Below, piece by piece: positions 33,358 through 41,526 of a stretch of 64,000 nt of DNA. Made by a program: the position numbers and the translations under genes. Source of the DNA: Bradyrhizobium australiense (lineage in GTDB: Bacteria > Pseudomonadota > Alphaproteobacteria > Rhizobiales > Xanthobacteraceae); the NCBI RefSeq assembly GCF_013114825.1, contig NZ_JAAVLX010000007.1, forward strand, positions 434,001 through 498,000. Reading direction: 5' to 3'. How positions within the stretch are numbered: position 1 is the first letter of the stretch; each line of letters opens with the position of its first letter. The notes under the pieces were generated by a model, which was given only the letters and a program-made list of their open reading frames with translations, ran no database searches and was not told the DNA's origin.

Positions 33358-34762
33358 GCGTCAGGCCCTCGATGCGCACGGTCGGTGCGTTGACACCATA
33401 GCGGAATTCCAGATCGTTGGCGGGAACGAGCGATTTGAACATCGCCAGCAGATGGCCGGCGATCGTCACCTCGCTGACGGGGTAGGTGATCTCGCCGTTC
33501 TCGATCCAGAAGCCGGAGGCGCCGCGGCTGTAATCGCCGGTCACGCCATTGACGCCGGAGCCGATCAGGTCGGTGACGTAAAAGCCCTGCTTGATGTCGG
33601 AGATCAATTCTTTCGGCGTCATCGCGCCGGGTTCGAGATGCAGATTGTACGATCCCGGCGACGGCGACGACGACACGCCGCGATGGGCATGTCCGGTCGT
33701 GACCATTCCGAGCTCGCGCGCGGTGGCGCAGTCCAGCAGCCAGGTGGTCAGCACGCCCTCGTCGATGAGCGCGAGCTTCTTTACTCTGACGCCCTCGGCG
33801 TCAAAGCTCTGCGAGCGCAGGCCGCGGACACGCAGGGGGTCATCGATGATGCGGATGCTCTTCGAAAACAACTGCTCGCCGAGCCTGTCCTTCAGGAAGC
33901 TGGTCTTGCGCGCGATCGAGGCGCCGTTGACGGCGCCGACCAGATGGCCGACCAGCGAGCCCGAGACCCGGGGATCGTACACCACCGGCACCTTGCAGGT
34001 TTCGACCTTGCGCGGATTGGCGCGCGCCACGGTACGCTCGCCTGCCCTGCGGCCGACGCGCTCGGGAGGATCGAGGTCGGACGCGTGCGGGGCCGAGGTG
34101 AAATCGTAATCGCGCTCCATGCCGGTGCCTTCGCCCGAGATCGCGGTCATCGAGATGCCGTGGCTGGAGCGCAAATACGAGCCGTGGAAACCGGTCGAGG
34201 TCACCAGCACCATGCCACCGATGCCGCTCGAAGCGGAGGCACCGCCCGATTTGGTCACGCCCTTGACCGCAAGGCCCGCGGCTTCCGCTTCGCAGGCGCG
34301 ACGCTCGAGTTCGCTTGTGGTCGGAATATTGCGGTCGAGCAGATCGAGATCGGCGAACTCGCGCGCCAGCAGCGAGGGATCGGCGAGGCCGACATATTTG
34401 TCGTCGGGCGCGACACGGGCCATCGCGACGGCCCGCTCGGCAAGCTTGGCAATGCCGTCGCCGGAAATATCGTTGGTCGATACCACCGCCTGGCGCTGGC
34501 CGACCAGCACGCGCAATCCGACGTCGTCGCCTTCGGAACGCTCGGATTCCTCAACTCGGCCATCACGCACTTCGACGCCTTGCGAAACCCCGCGCACCGC
34601 AACCGCGTCGGCGGCGTCCGCCCCGGCACGCTTGGCGGCCTCGACCAGTCGCTGCGCCAGCGTCGAAAGCGCCGATTGATCGAACAGGTCGGAAGTTGCG
34701 GGAGCCTTCGAAAGCGGCGAAGCCGTGGATGGTGAAGAGTTCACAAACAAAATCCCTGACAT
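33344..34762 (-). CDS. pmbA: PmbA/TldE metalloprotease-family protein
   Basis: 472 residues from the ATG at 34762; a longer reading from 34861 is possible. The TldD/PmbA family is seen in GADAADAVAVRGVSQGVEVRDGRVE, NPRKVETCKVPVVYDPRVSGSLVGHL and the C-terminal GANGVTGDYS-type region (GVNGVTGDYSRGASGFWIENG). TldD and PmbA (TldE) together form a heterodimeric protease that matures some RiPPs and degrades CcdA; in PmbA the zinc motif of TldD is absent, as here. It is the first gene of the six-gene leftward operon. No tldD is in the window. Confidence 0.88.
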   Translation of the reverse strand: MSGILFVNSSPSTASPLSKAPATSDLFDQSALSTLAQRLVEAAKRAGADAADAVAVRGVSQGVEVRDGRVEESERSEGDDVGLRVLVGQRQAVVSTNDISGDGIAKLAERAVAMARVAPDDKYVGLADPSLLAREFADLDLLDRNIPTTSELERRACEAEAAGLAVKGVTKSGGASASSGIGGMVLVTSTGFHGSYLRSSHGISMTAISGEGTGMERDYDFTSAPHASDLDPPERVGRRAGERTVARANPRKVETCKVPVVYDPRVSGSLVGHLVGAVNGASIARKTSFLKDRLGEQLFSKSIRIIDDPLRVRGLRSQSFDAEGVRVKKLALIDEGVLTTWLLDCATARELGMVTTGHAHRGVSSSPSPGSYNLHLEPGAMTPKELISDIKQGFYVTDLIGSGVNGVTGDYSRGASGFWIENGEITYPVSEVTIAGHLLAMFKSLVPANDLEFRYGVNAPTVRIEGLTLGGR

Positions 34763-34866
34763 TGAAGGGGTTCGGACGCCGAGCGGCAAGGCCCTGAGAT
34801 GTGCCTGATTCACAGCGATTTCAAGCATTTTGCGACGCCAAATGCCAAACATTTTCGGCATTGCGG

Positions 34867-34909
34867 CAAGGTCTCGTCAATCATGTGAGCCAAGGTCTTG
34901 TCAATCATG
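34867..34909. repeat. Tandem 19-bp direct repeat in the pmbA/DUF6101 gap
   Basis: CAAGGTCTCGTCAATCATG and CAAGGTCTTGTCAATCATG lie 24 bases apart, differing at one base, in the divergent gap of 256 bases. A shorter match (TAAGGTCTCGCCTATCG) begins near 34967. The spacing is close to two helical turns, which suits a protein-binding site. No other feature was seen in this gap. Confidence 0.55.
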
Positions 34910-35009
34910 CTGGCGGGTGACTTCGGGTTAACCAGGCTTTTTAAGGCGAAACGGAAATCGCTCGGCTAAGGTCTCGCCTATCGACCGGGAACATAATCCC
35001 GGCGGGGAG

Positions 35010-35546
35010 ATGAGAGCCGTGAGGCGTCAAACAGCAACAAGCGGGATCAATCCCGCCGGGTCGAGCCGTGCACTGCGGCTCGACCCTCTTTCTCTGCCGC
35101 TCAGCTTTAATGCGCACGACACCCGCGCAGACGGCGGCGTGCGGAGGATCGAACTTCATCGCGAACGGGTCGTACTGCACCGTGCCGTCAAGGGCATGCG
35201 GATGGCGATCAACGTCCGCGTCAGCGATTTTCTCGGCGTGGCGCTGCGCGGCCTCGACGACGACGCACAGATGCTGGTGCTGGCGCATCGCGACCCGTCC
35301 TTAAACATTCCCTTGTGTGTGAGCTCCGACCACGAGGAGATCGCTTCCGCCTGGCAGATGTGGAGCGACATCTTCGCGCTGCCGCTGTTGGCGGAAGATG
35401 AACACCGCGAACCGGCCGCCCGGCGCCGCCGCCATAACACAATCCGCGCCCGCCGCCCGAAATTCCTGGTACGCCGCCGCCTCGGCAACCTGCTCAACAC
35501 CCAGACCGTTCACCGGGACGAACCCGAGATCATCGCGCGGGATTGA
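35010..35546 (+). CDS. DUF6101 family protein
   Basis: 178 residues. It matches what I remember of DUF6101 in Bradyrhizobium: SGINPAGSSRALRLDP near the start, GVRRIELHRERVVLHRAVKGMRMAINV in the middle and a basic C-terminus ending EIIARD. A GTG at 35019 may be the real start, because GGCGGGGAG is too close to the ATG at 35010 but about ten bases from the GTG. A perfect palindrome GCGGGATCAATCCCGC lies in the first codons (35041-35056). Function unknown. Confidence 0.75.
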   Translation: MRAVRRQTATSGINPAGSSRALRLDPLSLPLSFNAHDTRADGGVRRIELHRERVVLHRAVKGMRMAINVRVSDFLGVALRGLDDDAQMLVLAHRDPSLNIPLCVSSDHEEIASAWQMWSDIFALPLLAEDEHREPAARRRRHNTIRARRPKFLVRRRLGNLLNTQTVHRDEPEIIARD

Positions 35547-35569
35547 GTTGGCCGAGTCGATCGCCACAC

Positions 35570-35682
35570 AATGACTGTCGTCCCCCGCGCATGCGGGGGA
35601 TCCAGTACGCCGCGGCTTCTCGGTTCAATCACTGGCGTCTCTGGGATACTGGGTCACCCGCCTTCGCGGGTGACGACGACTG
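35570..35682. repeat. Intergenic inverted repeat, family 2, opposite orientation
   Basis: GTCGTCCCCCGCGCATGCGGGGGATCCAGTACGCCGCGGCTTCTCGG at the left (in parts) and ACTGGGTCACCCGCCTTCGCGGGTGACGACGAC at the right. It is the same element as at 18550, 23109 and 46463 in the reverse sense, at the start of the 800-base gap before ubiA. Confidence 0.65.
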
Positions 35683-35699
35683 AATTGGGTTCGCGATCT

Positions 35700-36140
35700 C
35701 GCGACGCACTGCGCCCGAGCTTTGCATCAACTTCCCGCCCTCTCATTCAGAGGGCGCAGGGAAGACCGGGTGCTTGCTGCACCCGCGGTCTCGTGTGCAA
35801 TTGCGCATAAGGAGAACGCACACGAGCATACAGGTACAGCGGGAGCATCCCGGCCTTCCCTGCGCAATGGCTTTACGGCTTACTTCGAGCTCTTCCCGGT
35901 GAACGGCTTTCTTGCCACCGTCGCCTCCGAGAAGCTTCGCTTCTCTCGGACTTAACGCCAGCACCGCGGCGCCAGAACCACACGACTTCGCCCTACACGA
36001 TTGCCACGCACGTCAGTCATGGCTCTCGTGTCCATCGCATCTCACCGCACGTTCGTGACGATCGCGACCCGCCCCTCAATCGGGTGAGACGGGCGGAGTT
36101 ATGCCGCTGATTTGCCTCTCGCGTTAAGCGAAATTTTTTT
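35700..36140 (+). ncRNA. Highly structured intergenic element, candidate ncRNA or repeat
   Basis: No frame here has coding character, but the stretch is full of stems. (1) GCCCTCT/AGAGGGC, 35737-35755. (2) An outer stem GCGCAGGGAAG (35754-35764) with CTTCCCTGCGC (35855-35865), extended by CCGGG/CCCGG. Inside it are (3) GGGTGC/GCACCC (35768-35784) and (4) CTCGTGTGC (35790-35798) with GCACACGAG (35818-35826). (5) GAGAAG/CTTCTC (35929-35945). (6) CCGCCCCTCA/TGAG-GGGCGG (36069-36096). (7) TCGC/GCGA followed by seven T (36119-36140), a terminator-like end on the plus strand. I recall similar sequence dispersed in Bradyrhizobium genomes. No promoter was found. Confidence 0.45.
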
Positions 36141-36260
36141 GTTTCCCGGGCTTGACACAATTTCGGAAAATCAGAAGTGAGTTGCCTGTCGTGCCAATTG
36201 GTCGCAGCCGCGCATTGAAATTCGCTTGTGCGCGCGAAGTAAATCAGTTCGCAGAACCGT

Positions 36261-36353
36261 TAGGGTGGGCAAAGCGACAGCGTGCCCACCATCACGAGGC
36301 GCGCTCGACGATAGATGGTGGGCACGGCGCAAGGGCGCCTTTGCCCACTCTAC
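36261..36353. repeat. Intergenic inverted repeat, family 7, overlapping the ubiA stop
   Basis: GTGGGCAAAG...GTGCCCACCAT at the left faces ATGGTGGGCAC...CTTTGCCCAC at the right. The final CTAC provides the TAG stop of ubiA on the minus strand. The rest of the gap (36141-36260) shows only a TTGACA at 36152 without a good -10 box. Confidence 0.7.
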
Positions 36354-37279
36354 GAGCGCATCAGCGCGTCCGCGAGCAATCCCGCAAACAGCAACAGCCC
36401 CGCATCGCGGTTGGATTTGAAGAGGCGCAGGCACAGCGCGGGATCGCTGATATTCAATCGCCTGATCTGCCAGACCAGATGCGCGGCGAACGCGGCGAGG
36501 CCGATCCAGGCGGGCCAGCGCACACCGCCCAGCGCGAGCGCGGCGCCGATCAGAACCACCGCCAGCGAGTAAAACACCGAAAGCGCCCGATGGGTGCGCG
36601 CGCCGAACAGGCGTGCGGTAGACTTGATGCCGATCAGCGCGTCGTCCTCGGCGTCCTGATGCGCGTAGATCGTGTCGTAGCCGATCACCCAATTGATCGA
36701 GCCGGCATAGAGCACGAGCGCGGTGAGATCGATCCGCCCGAGCGTGACCGCAAATCCCATCAGTGCGCCCCAGGAGAACGCCAGCCCCAGCACGACCTGC
36801 GGCCACCAAGTGATGCGTTTCATGAAGGGATAGACCGCAACGATGACCAGCGAGGCGATGCCGGTCAGAATCGCGAAGCGATTGAATTGCAGCAGCACCG
36901 CGAGCCCGATCAGCGCCTGCAACACCAGAAAGGCAAACGCCTGCCTCACGCTGATCTGACCAGCGGGCAGCGGCCGCGAGCGCGTGCGCTCGACCCTGGC
37001 GTCGAGGTCGCGGTCGGTGATGTCGTTCCAGGTGCAGCCGGCGCCGCGCATCACGAACGCGCCGATGAAGAACAGCACGATCACGAGCGGCAAGTGCGAG
37101 ATGTCGCGCGCGATGGCGGCGGCCAGCGCCGCCGACCACCAGCACGGCATCAGCAACAGCCACGAGCCGATCGGCCGGTCGAAACGGGAAAGCCGCAAAT
37201 AAGGCCGCGACCAGGATGGCGCACGCGTGTCGACCCAGTTGCCGGTCGCGTCGGCAACGCGGGCGGTCGCGTCGCTCAT
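36350..37279 (-). CDS. ubiA: 4-hydroxybenzoate octaprenyltransferase
   Basis: 309 residues, about eight membrane segments. The two Asp-rich motifs of UbiA prenyltransferases are NDITDRDLD and YDTIYAHQDAEDD; DRPIGSWLLLMPCWW is typical of the 4-hydroxybenzoate type. It attaches the polyprenyl tail in ubiquinone synthesis in the inner membrane. It starts 10 bases after the unknown exported protein gene and is probably co-transcribed with it. Confidence 0.93.
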   Translation of the reverse strand: MSDATARVADATGNWVDTRAPSWSRPYLRLSRFDRPIGSWLLLMPCWWSAALAAAIARDISHLPLVIVLFFIGAFVMRGAGCTWNDITDRDLDARVERTRSRPLPAGQISVRQAFAFLVLQALIGLAVLLQFNRFAILTGIASLVIVAVYPFMKRITWWPQVVLGLAFSWGALMGFAVTLGRIDLTALVLYAGSINWVIGYDTIYAHQDAEDDALIGIKSTARLFGARTHRALSVFYSLAVVLIGAALALGGVRWPAWIGLAAFAAHLVWQIRRLNISDPALCLRLFKSNRDAGLLLFAGLLADALMRS

Positions 37280-37289
37280 CGGATCGCAG

Positions 37290-37943
37290 TCATCGCGCGA
37301 GAACGTTGCCGTTCAGCGTATCGAAGGTGCTGCCGCCCTTCTTGACCGGCTGCGCCTCGGGAAGCGCCGCCGAAGAGCCGAGCACCTCGCTCAGGCTCGG
37401 ACCGGCCGGCCCACGGGCCTGCGCCTGCTGCGCAACCGCACAGACCTGCTTCTGCATCTTTTCGGTGTTCTTGTGGCCGTTCCTGAGCTGGTCGGCGATC
37501 TGCGGCGGAATTCCGCATTTAGCCGAATTGGTCTCGACGTACTTGATCATCTTCAATTCGGCCTGGCCGAAATTGCCGATCAGCTTGCAGGCCTCGTCCG
37601 GCGGCGCCTTGCGGTCGCTCGCGGCCTTGATCAGCTTGCCGCGCCGCTCGGCTTCCTCGCGCAAGGGAACGAACCCCTTCATGCAGGCGTCCGCCGGACC
37701 GCTCGCCTGCGGCGGCGGCCCGCTAAATCCGCTGGAAACCGGGGCAGCGCCCTGCGACGGGAACGGCGACGGGGCGCCGACCGAGGCCGATGGCGCTGCG
37801 CCATTCACCGGCGGAAACGGCGAATTCGCGGGTGCGGCGCTCTGGTTCGGCAAGGGCGCTGGAAACGCGCCCTGCGCAAACGCGTGGCCCGCATGAACGG
37901 TCACGACGGCAGCGGTCAGCGGCACAATCAGGCGGCGCATCAT
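37290..37943 (-). CDS. Exported Cys-containing protein of unknown function
   Basis: 217 residues. Signal peptide ending near HAGHAFA, a Pro/Ser/Ala-rich segment (about 25-75), then a helical domain with four cysteines (DACMKGF, DEACKLIG, SAKCGIPP, KQVCAVAQ) that could form two disulfides in the periplasm. I recall similar proteins only from Bradyrhizobiaceae, without function. The ATG at 37943 has GGAGA ten bases upstream. ubiA follows 10 bases downstream; rsmE is divergent. Confidence 0.65.
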   Translation of the reverse strand: MMRRLIVPLTAAVVTVHAGHAFAQGAFPAPLPNQSAAPANSPFPPVNGAAPSASVGAPSPFPSQGAAPVSSGFSGPPPQASGPADACMKGFVPLREEAERRGKLIKAASDRKAPPDEACKLIGNFGQAELKMIKYVETNSAKCGIPPQIADQLRNGHKNTEKMQKQVCAVAQQAQARGPAGPSLSEVLGSSAALPEAQPVKKGGSTFDTLNGNVLAR

Positions 37944-38149
37944 CAAGGGTGTTTCTCCGACAAGTCCAGGCAGCCCAAAAGGCTTCGAACGAAGCAGATT
38001 TGAGACAGGGCGTTTTACGATTCCCGCCGGCCCTTAACAACCCGTGGATTAGGGCAGCAGCGCGGCGTGGGCCGACCCCCAAAGTTAAAAATAGCGTCCG
38101 GATTCTAGCGCTTTAGGCTAAAAGCGGCGCGGAAACGGAACATTTACGG

Positions 38150-38896
38150 ATGCCTGAACTCGATTTTCGCGCGCCCCGCCTGTTTGTCGATGCCCCGTTG
38201 CGGGAGGGCGAACGAATCGCGCTGGAGCGCAACCAAAGCAATTATCTGGGCAACGTGCTGCGGCTCTCCGCCGGCCAAACCATTTTGGTGTTCAACGGCC
38301 GCGACGGCGAATGGCAGGCGGCGATCGAAGGCCGCAAGCGGGCCGAAGGGCTGACCGTCGTCGGGCAGACGAGGCCGCAGGACCGCCTGCCCGACATCGT
38401 CTATGCGTTTGCGCCGTTGAAACACGCGCGCCTCGACTACATGGTGCAGAAGGCGGTCGAGATGGGGGCCTCAAGCCTGCAGCCGGTGTTGACGCGGCAC
38501 ACCCAGGTCTCGCGTGTCAACGGCGAGCGGATGCGCGCCAACGTCATCGAGGCCGCCGAACAATGCGGGATCCTGAGTCTTGCGCACGTTGCCGAGCCGA
38601 TCGCGCTGGACCGCTTTCTCGACAAGCGCGAAGCCCACCGCCTGCTGGTGTTCTGCGATGAGGCGAGCGACGCCGCTGGTCCGGTGCAAGCGCTGCAAGC
38701 GGCGCAGGCTGCAGGCTCGGGGATCGACGTATTGATCGGTCCCGAGGGCGGGTTTGCCGAAGAGGAGCGTGAGCTCCTGTTGCGCCAGCCGAGTATCCTC
38801 AGGCTGTCGTTGGGCCCACGGATTCTGCGGGCCGATACGGCAGCCGTGGCCGCACTGACGCTGGTGCAGGCGGCACTGGGCGATTGGCGGAGTTAG
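38150..38896 (+). CDS. rsmE: 16S rRNA (uracil1498-N3)-methyltransferase
   Basis: 248 residues of the SPOUT class. The N-terminal PUA-like domain has HYLGNVLRL-type sequence (NYLGNVLRLSAGQTILVFNG), and the C-terminal knot has DVLIGPEGGFAEEERELL and SLGPRILRADTAAVAAL. It methylates N3 of U1498 in 16S rRNA. It is divergent from the ubiA pair across a 206-base gap. Confidence 0.93.
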   Translation: MPELDFRAPRLFVDAPLREGERIALERNQSNYLGNVLRLSAGQTILVFNGRDGEWQAAIEGRKRAEGLTVVGQTRPQDRLPDIVYAFAPLKHARLDYMVQKAVEMGASSLQPVLTRHTQVSRVNGERMRANVIEAAEQCGILSLAHVAEPIALDRFLDKREAHRLLVFCDEASDAAGPVQALQAAQAAGSGIDVLIGPEGGFAEEERELLLRQPSILRLSLGPRILRADTAAVAALTLVQAALGDWRS

Positions 38897-38921
38897 TTAG
38901 GGACGCACCGGCGGAAGGAAG

Positions 38922-39120
38922 GGTTCCCTCCCCCCTTGCGGGGGAGGGTTAGGGAGAGGGGTACCGCTTGCTACGCTGTCAGACGGGAGCGCGACCAGGC
39001 TCTCAGCGTGGGCGCGGTGCACCCAATGGTCTGGTACAGGACAGCCTGATTTTTTCGTTCGAGTGCGCGGCTACCCCTCCCCAATCCTGCCCCGCAAAGG
39101 GGGAGCCTGAACAGGGTCCT
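38922..39120. repeat. Family 1 palindromic repeat, paired copies
   Basis: CCCTCCCCCCTTGCGGGGGAGGGTTAGGGAGAGGGG (38927-38962, in parts) and the facing CTACCCCTCCCCAATCCTGCCCCGCAAAGGGGGAG (39069-39107, in parts) bracket a spacer of about 110 bases. With the following 190 bases it fills the 414-base gap between rsmE and hisZ, which shows no other feature. Confidence 0.7.
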
Positions 39121-39310
39121 CACCTTACAAGCATCCAGTTCGTTGCCCCCTCCTGGCCAGCCCCAGCCACCGCCCATTAATTCAGTTGGCCATTCCCTGT
39201 CGAATCGCCGCCCCGGCCATGCTAAGGCCTGCGCCAGCGAGCCGCCCCGGAACCCCGTGGGAGCCCAAACCGACCTTGGAACCCGGCTTTTCCGGATATT
39301 TGGACGTAAG

Positions 39311-40477
39311 ATGACCGCGACCGCTGCCGCCAAAGGTGCTGCCGGGTCCGCCGCCTGGGCGGACGCGCTGCTATTGTCGTTTGCACAAGGTGGCTACGTC
39401 CAGGCTCATCCGGCCATCCTGCAGCCGGCGGAGCCGTTTCTCGACCTCTCCGGCGAGGACATCCGCAAGAGCCTTTACCTGACTACCGACGCCTCCGGCG
39501 AGGAACTCTGCCTGCGCCCCGACCTCACCATTCCGGTGGCGCGGGACTATCTCGCCTCGGGACGCGCCGGCCAGCCGGCCGGGTTCAGCTATCTCGGGCC
39601 GGTGTTCCGCTATCGCGGCGGGCAGCCCAGCGAATTCCTGCAAGCTGGCATCGAGTCGTTCGGCCGGCAGGACCGCGCCGCAGCGGATGCCGAAATGCTG
39701 GCGCTGGCGCTGCAAGCGACCGCGGCGTTCGGATTGAAGGATGTCGAAATCCGCACTGGCGACGTCGCGCTGTTCAATGCGCTGATCGATGCGCTCGATC
39801 TCTATCCGGTGTGGCGGCGGCGGCTGATCAAGGACTTCAACCGCAAGGTCAGTCTCACCAAGGACATCGAGCGGCTGACGCTTGCGACCGCGCCTGGCCG
39901 CAACGAATATGAGGGCGTGCTGGCCGCGCTCGCCGGCTCCGACCGCAAGGCGGCGCTGGCGCTGGTCACCGACCTGATGTCGATAGCCGGCACCACCAAT
40001 GTCGGCGGACGCACGGTCGAAGAAATCGCCGACCGCTTCCTTGAGCAATCGACGTTGAAGGGCGGCGCGCTGCCGCGCGACGCGCTCGATATCATCAAGC
40101 GCTTCCTGGCGATCGCGGGCGACCCCGATGAAGCGGTGGCGCAATTGCGCGCGCTCGCCGCGGACACCAAGCTCGACCTTGCAGCCGCGATCGACCAGTT
40201 CGAAAGCCGTGTCGGCTTCATGGCCGCGCGCGGCGTCGACACCAAGCTGACGCGGTTTTCCACCTCGTTCGGCCGCGGGCTCGATTATTACACCGGCTTT
40301 GAATTCGAGCTGCACGCCAAGGGCAATGGCGTCGAGCCTCTGATCGCGGGCGGGCGCTATGATGGCCTGATGACCCAACTCGGTTCACCGGCACCGATTC
40401 CGGCGGTCGGATTCTCGGTGTGGATCGAAGCGCTGACGCAACACGCTAAGCCTATTTCGGAAGGGAGCGCCGCATGA
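39311..40477 (+). CDS. hisZ: ATP phosphoribosyltransferase regulatory subunit
   Basis: 388 residues, related to histidyl-tRNA synthetase but without tRNA charging. LCLRPDLTIPVARDYL and FSYLGPVFRYRGGQPSEFLQAGIE are the HisRS-like motif 2 region, and GLDYYTGFEFELH and GGRYDGLM the motif 3 region. HisZ pairs with HisG to form the first enzyme of histidine synthesis and carries histidine feedback. The ATG at 39311 follows a repeat-rich gap. The stop overlaps the hisG start as ATGA. Confidence 0.92.
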   Translation: MTATAAAKGAAGSAAWADALLLSFAQGGYVQAHPAILQPAEPFLDLSGEDIRKSLYLTTDASGEELCLRPDLTIPVARDYLASGRAGQPAGFSYLGPVFRYRGGQPSEFLQAGIESFGRQDRAAADAEMLALALQATAAFGLKDVEIRTGDVALFNALIDALDLYPVWRRRLIKDFNRKVSLTKDIERLTLATAPGRNEYEGVLAALAGSDRKAALALVTDLMSIAGTTNVGGRTVEEIADRFLEQSTLKGGALPRDALDIIKRFLAIAGDPDEAVAQLRALAADTKLDLAAAIDQFESRVGFMAARGVDTKLTRFSTSFGRGLDYYTGFEFELHAKGNGVEPLIAGGRYDGLMTQLGSPAPIPAVGFSVWIEALTQHAKPISEGSAA

Positions 40478-41451
40478 CCGTCCCCTTCGTTCTCGCGGTC
40501 CCCTCCAAGGGCCGCCTACAGGAAAACACCGAGGCGTTTTTCACCCGCGCAGGCCTTTCGCTGGCAAAACCGCGCGGCGCGCGCGACTATCGCGGCACCA
40601 TTGCAGGTCTCGACAATGTGGAGATCGCCTATCTCTCGGCGAGCGAAATCGCTTCCCAACTGGCGCGCGGCATGGTGCATCTCGGCGTCACCGGCGAAGA
40701 TCTGTTGCGCGAAAGCATTCCCGATGCCGACAATCGCGTGCTGTTGATCGACAGCCTCGGCTTCGGCAGCGCGAATGTCGTGGTCGCGGTGCCGCAGGCC
40801 TGGATCGACGTCCGCACCATGGCTGATCTCGACGACGTCACCACCGGCTTCCGCGCCCAGCATAACCGGCGGATGCGGGTCGCGACCAAATACATCAACC
40901 TGACGCGCAACTTCTTCGCCGCCCACGGTGTGGTCGACTATCGCATCGTCGAAAGCGCCGGCGCTACCGAAGGCGCGCCCGCCGTCGGCACCGCCGAGAT
41001 GATCGTCGACATCACGACGACCGGTGCGACCCTCGCCGCCAACGGGCTGAAGGTGCTCGACGACGGCGTGATTTTGCGTAGCCAGGCCAACCTGGTGGCC
41101 TCCCGCGATGCCGACTGGTCAGATGAGGCGCGCGAGACCGCGCGCGTGATCCTCGATCATATTGCCGCGCGCGCGCGGGCCAGCAAATATCGCGAGGTCC
41201 GCACCCGTTTCGCCGGCTGCAACGAGGCGCTGCTTAACGAGGCGCATAACCGTTTTGGCGTGGTGGCGCCGTTCGGCGGGCCGACCTCCTCGGGCATGCT
41301 CACGCTGCACTGCCCACCGCTGCAGCTCTATGCGCTCGGCAGTTTCCTGCGTGAGCATGGCGCCGACACGGTGTCGATCGCCTCGCTCGACTACGTGCTT
41401 GACCGGGAAAACCCGCTATTTGCCAGGCTCGAGGCGTTCCTGCGGCAATAA
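40474..41451 (+). CDS. hisG: ATP phosphoribosyltransferase
   Basis: 325 residues. VLAVPSKGRLQENTEAFF and the PRPP loop EGAPAVGTAEMIVDITTTGATLAANGL identify HisG, which joins ATP and PRPP. Short HisG proteins that depend on HisZ are usually near 210-230 residues; this one has about 100 extra C-terminal residues although hisZ is present. I recall the same length in Bradyrhizobium. The ATG overlaps the hisZ stop by four bases, which suits a fixed subunit ratio. Confidence 0.92.
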   Translation: MTVPFVLAVPSKGRLQENTEAFFTRAGLSLAKPRGARDYRGTIAGLDNVEIAYLSASEIASQLARGMVHLGVTGEDLLRESIPDADNRVLLIDSLGFGSANVVVAVPQAWIDVRTMADLDDVTTGFRAQHNRRMRVATKYINLTRNFFAAHGVVDYRIVESAGATEGAPAVGTAEMIVDITTTGATLAANGLKVLDDGVILRSQANLVASRDADWSDEARETARVILDHIAARARASKYREVRTRFAGCNEALLNEAHNRFGVVAPFGGPTSSGMLTLHCPPLQLYALGSFLREHGADTVSIASLDYVLDRENPLFARLEAFLRQ

Positions 41452-41526
41452 GGCTGCCGTTTCGTTCATCGTTGCGACAGCCTCTCGCAGGTAACATATA
41501 GGATTGGATAATCTGGGACCTGATCG

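Noticed and set aside
35722..35955. Short open frame of 77 codons in the structured element
   Set aside because: It covers the hairpins, has no ribosome site, and its translation is what such repeats give by chance. The stems explain the sequence better.
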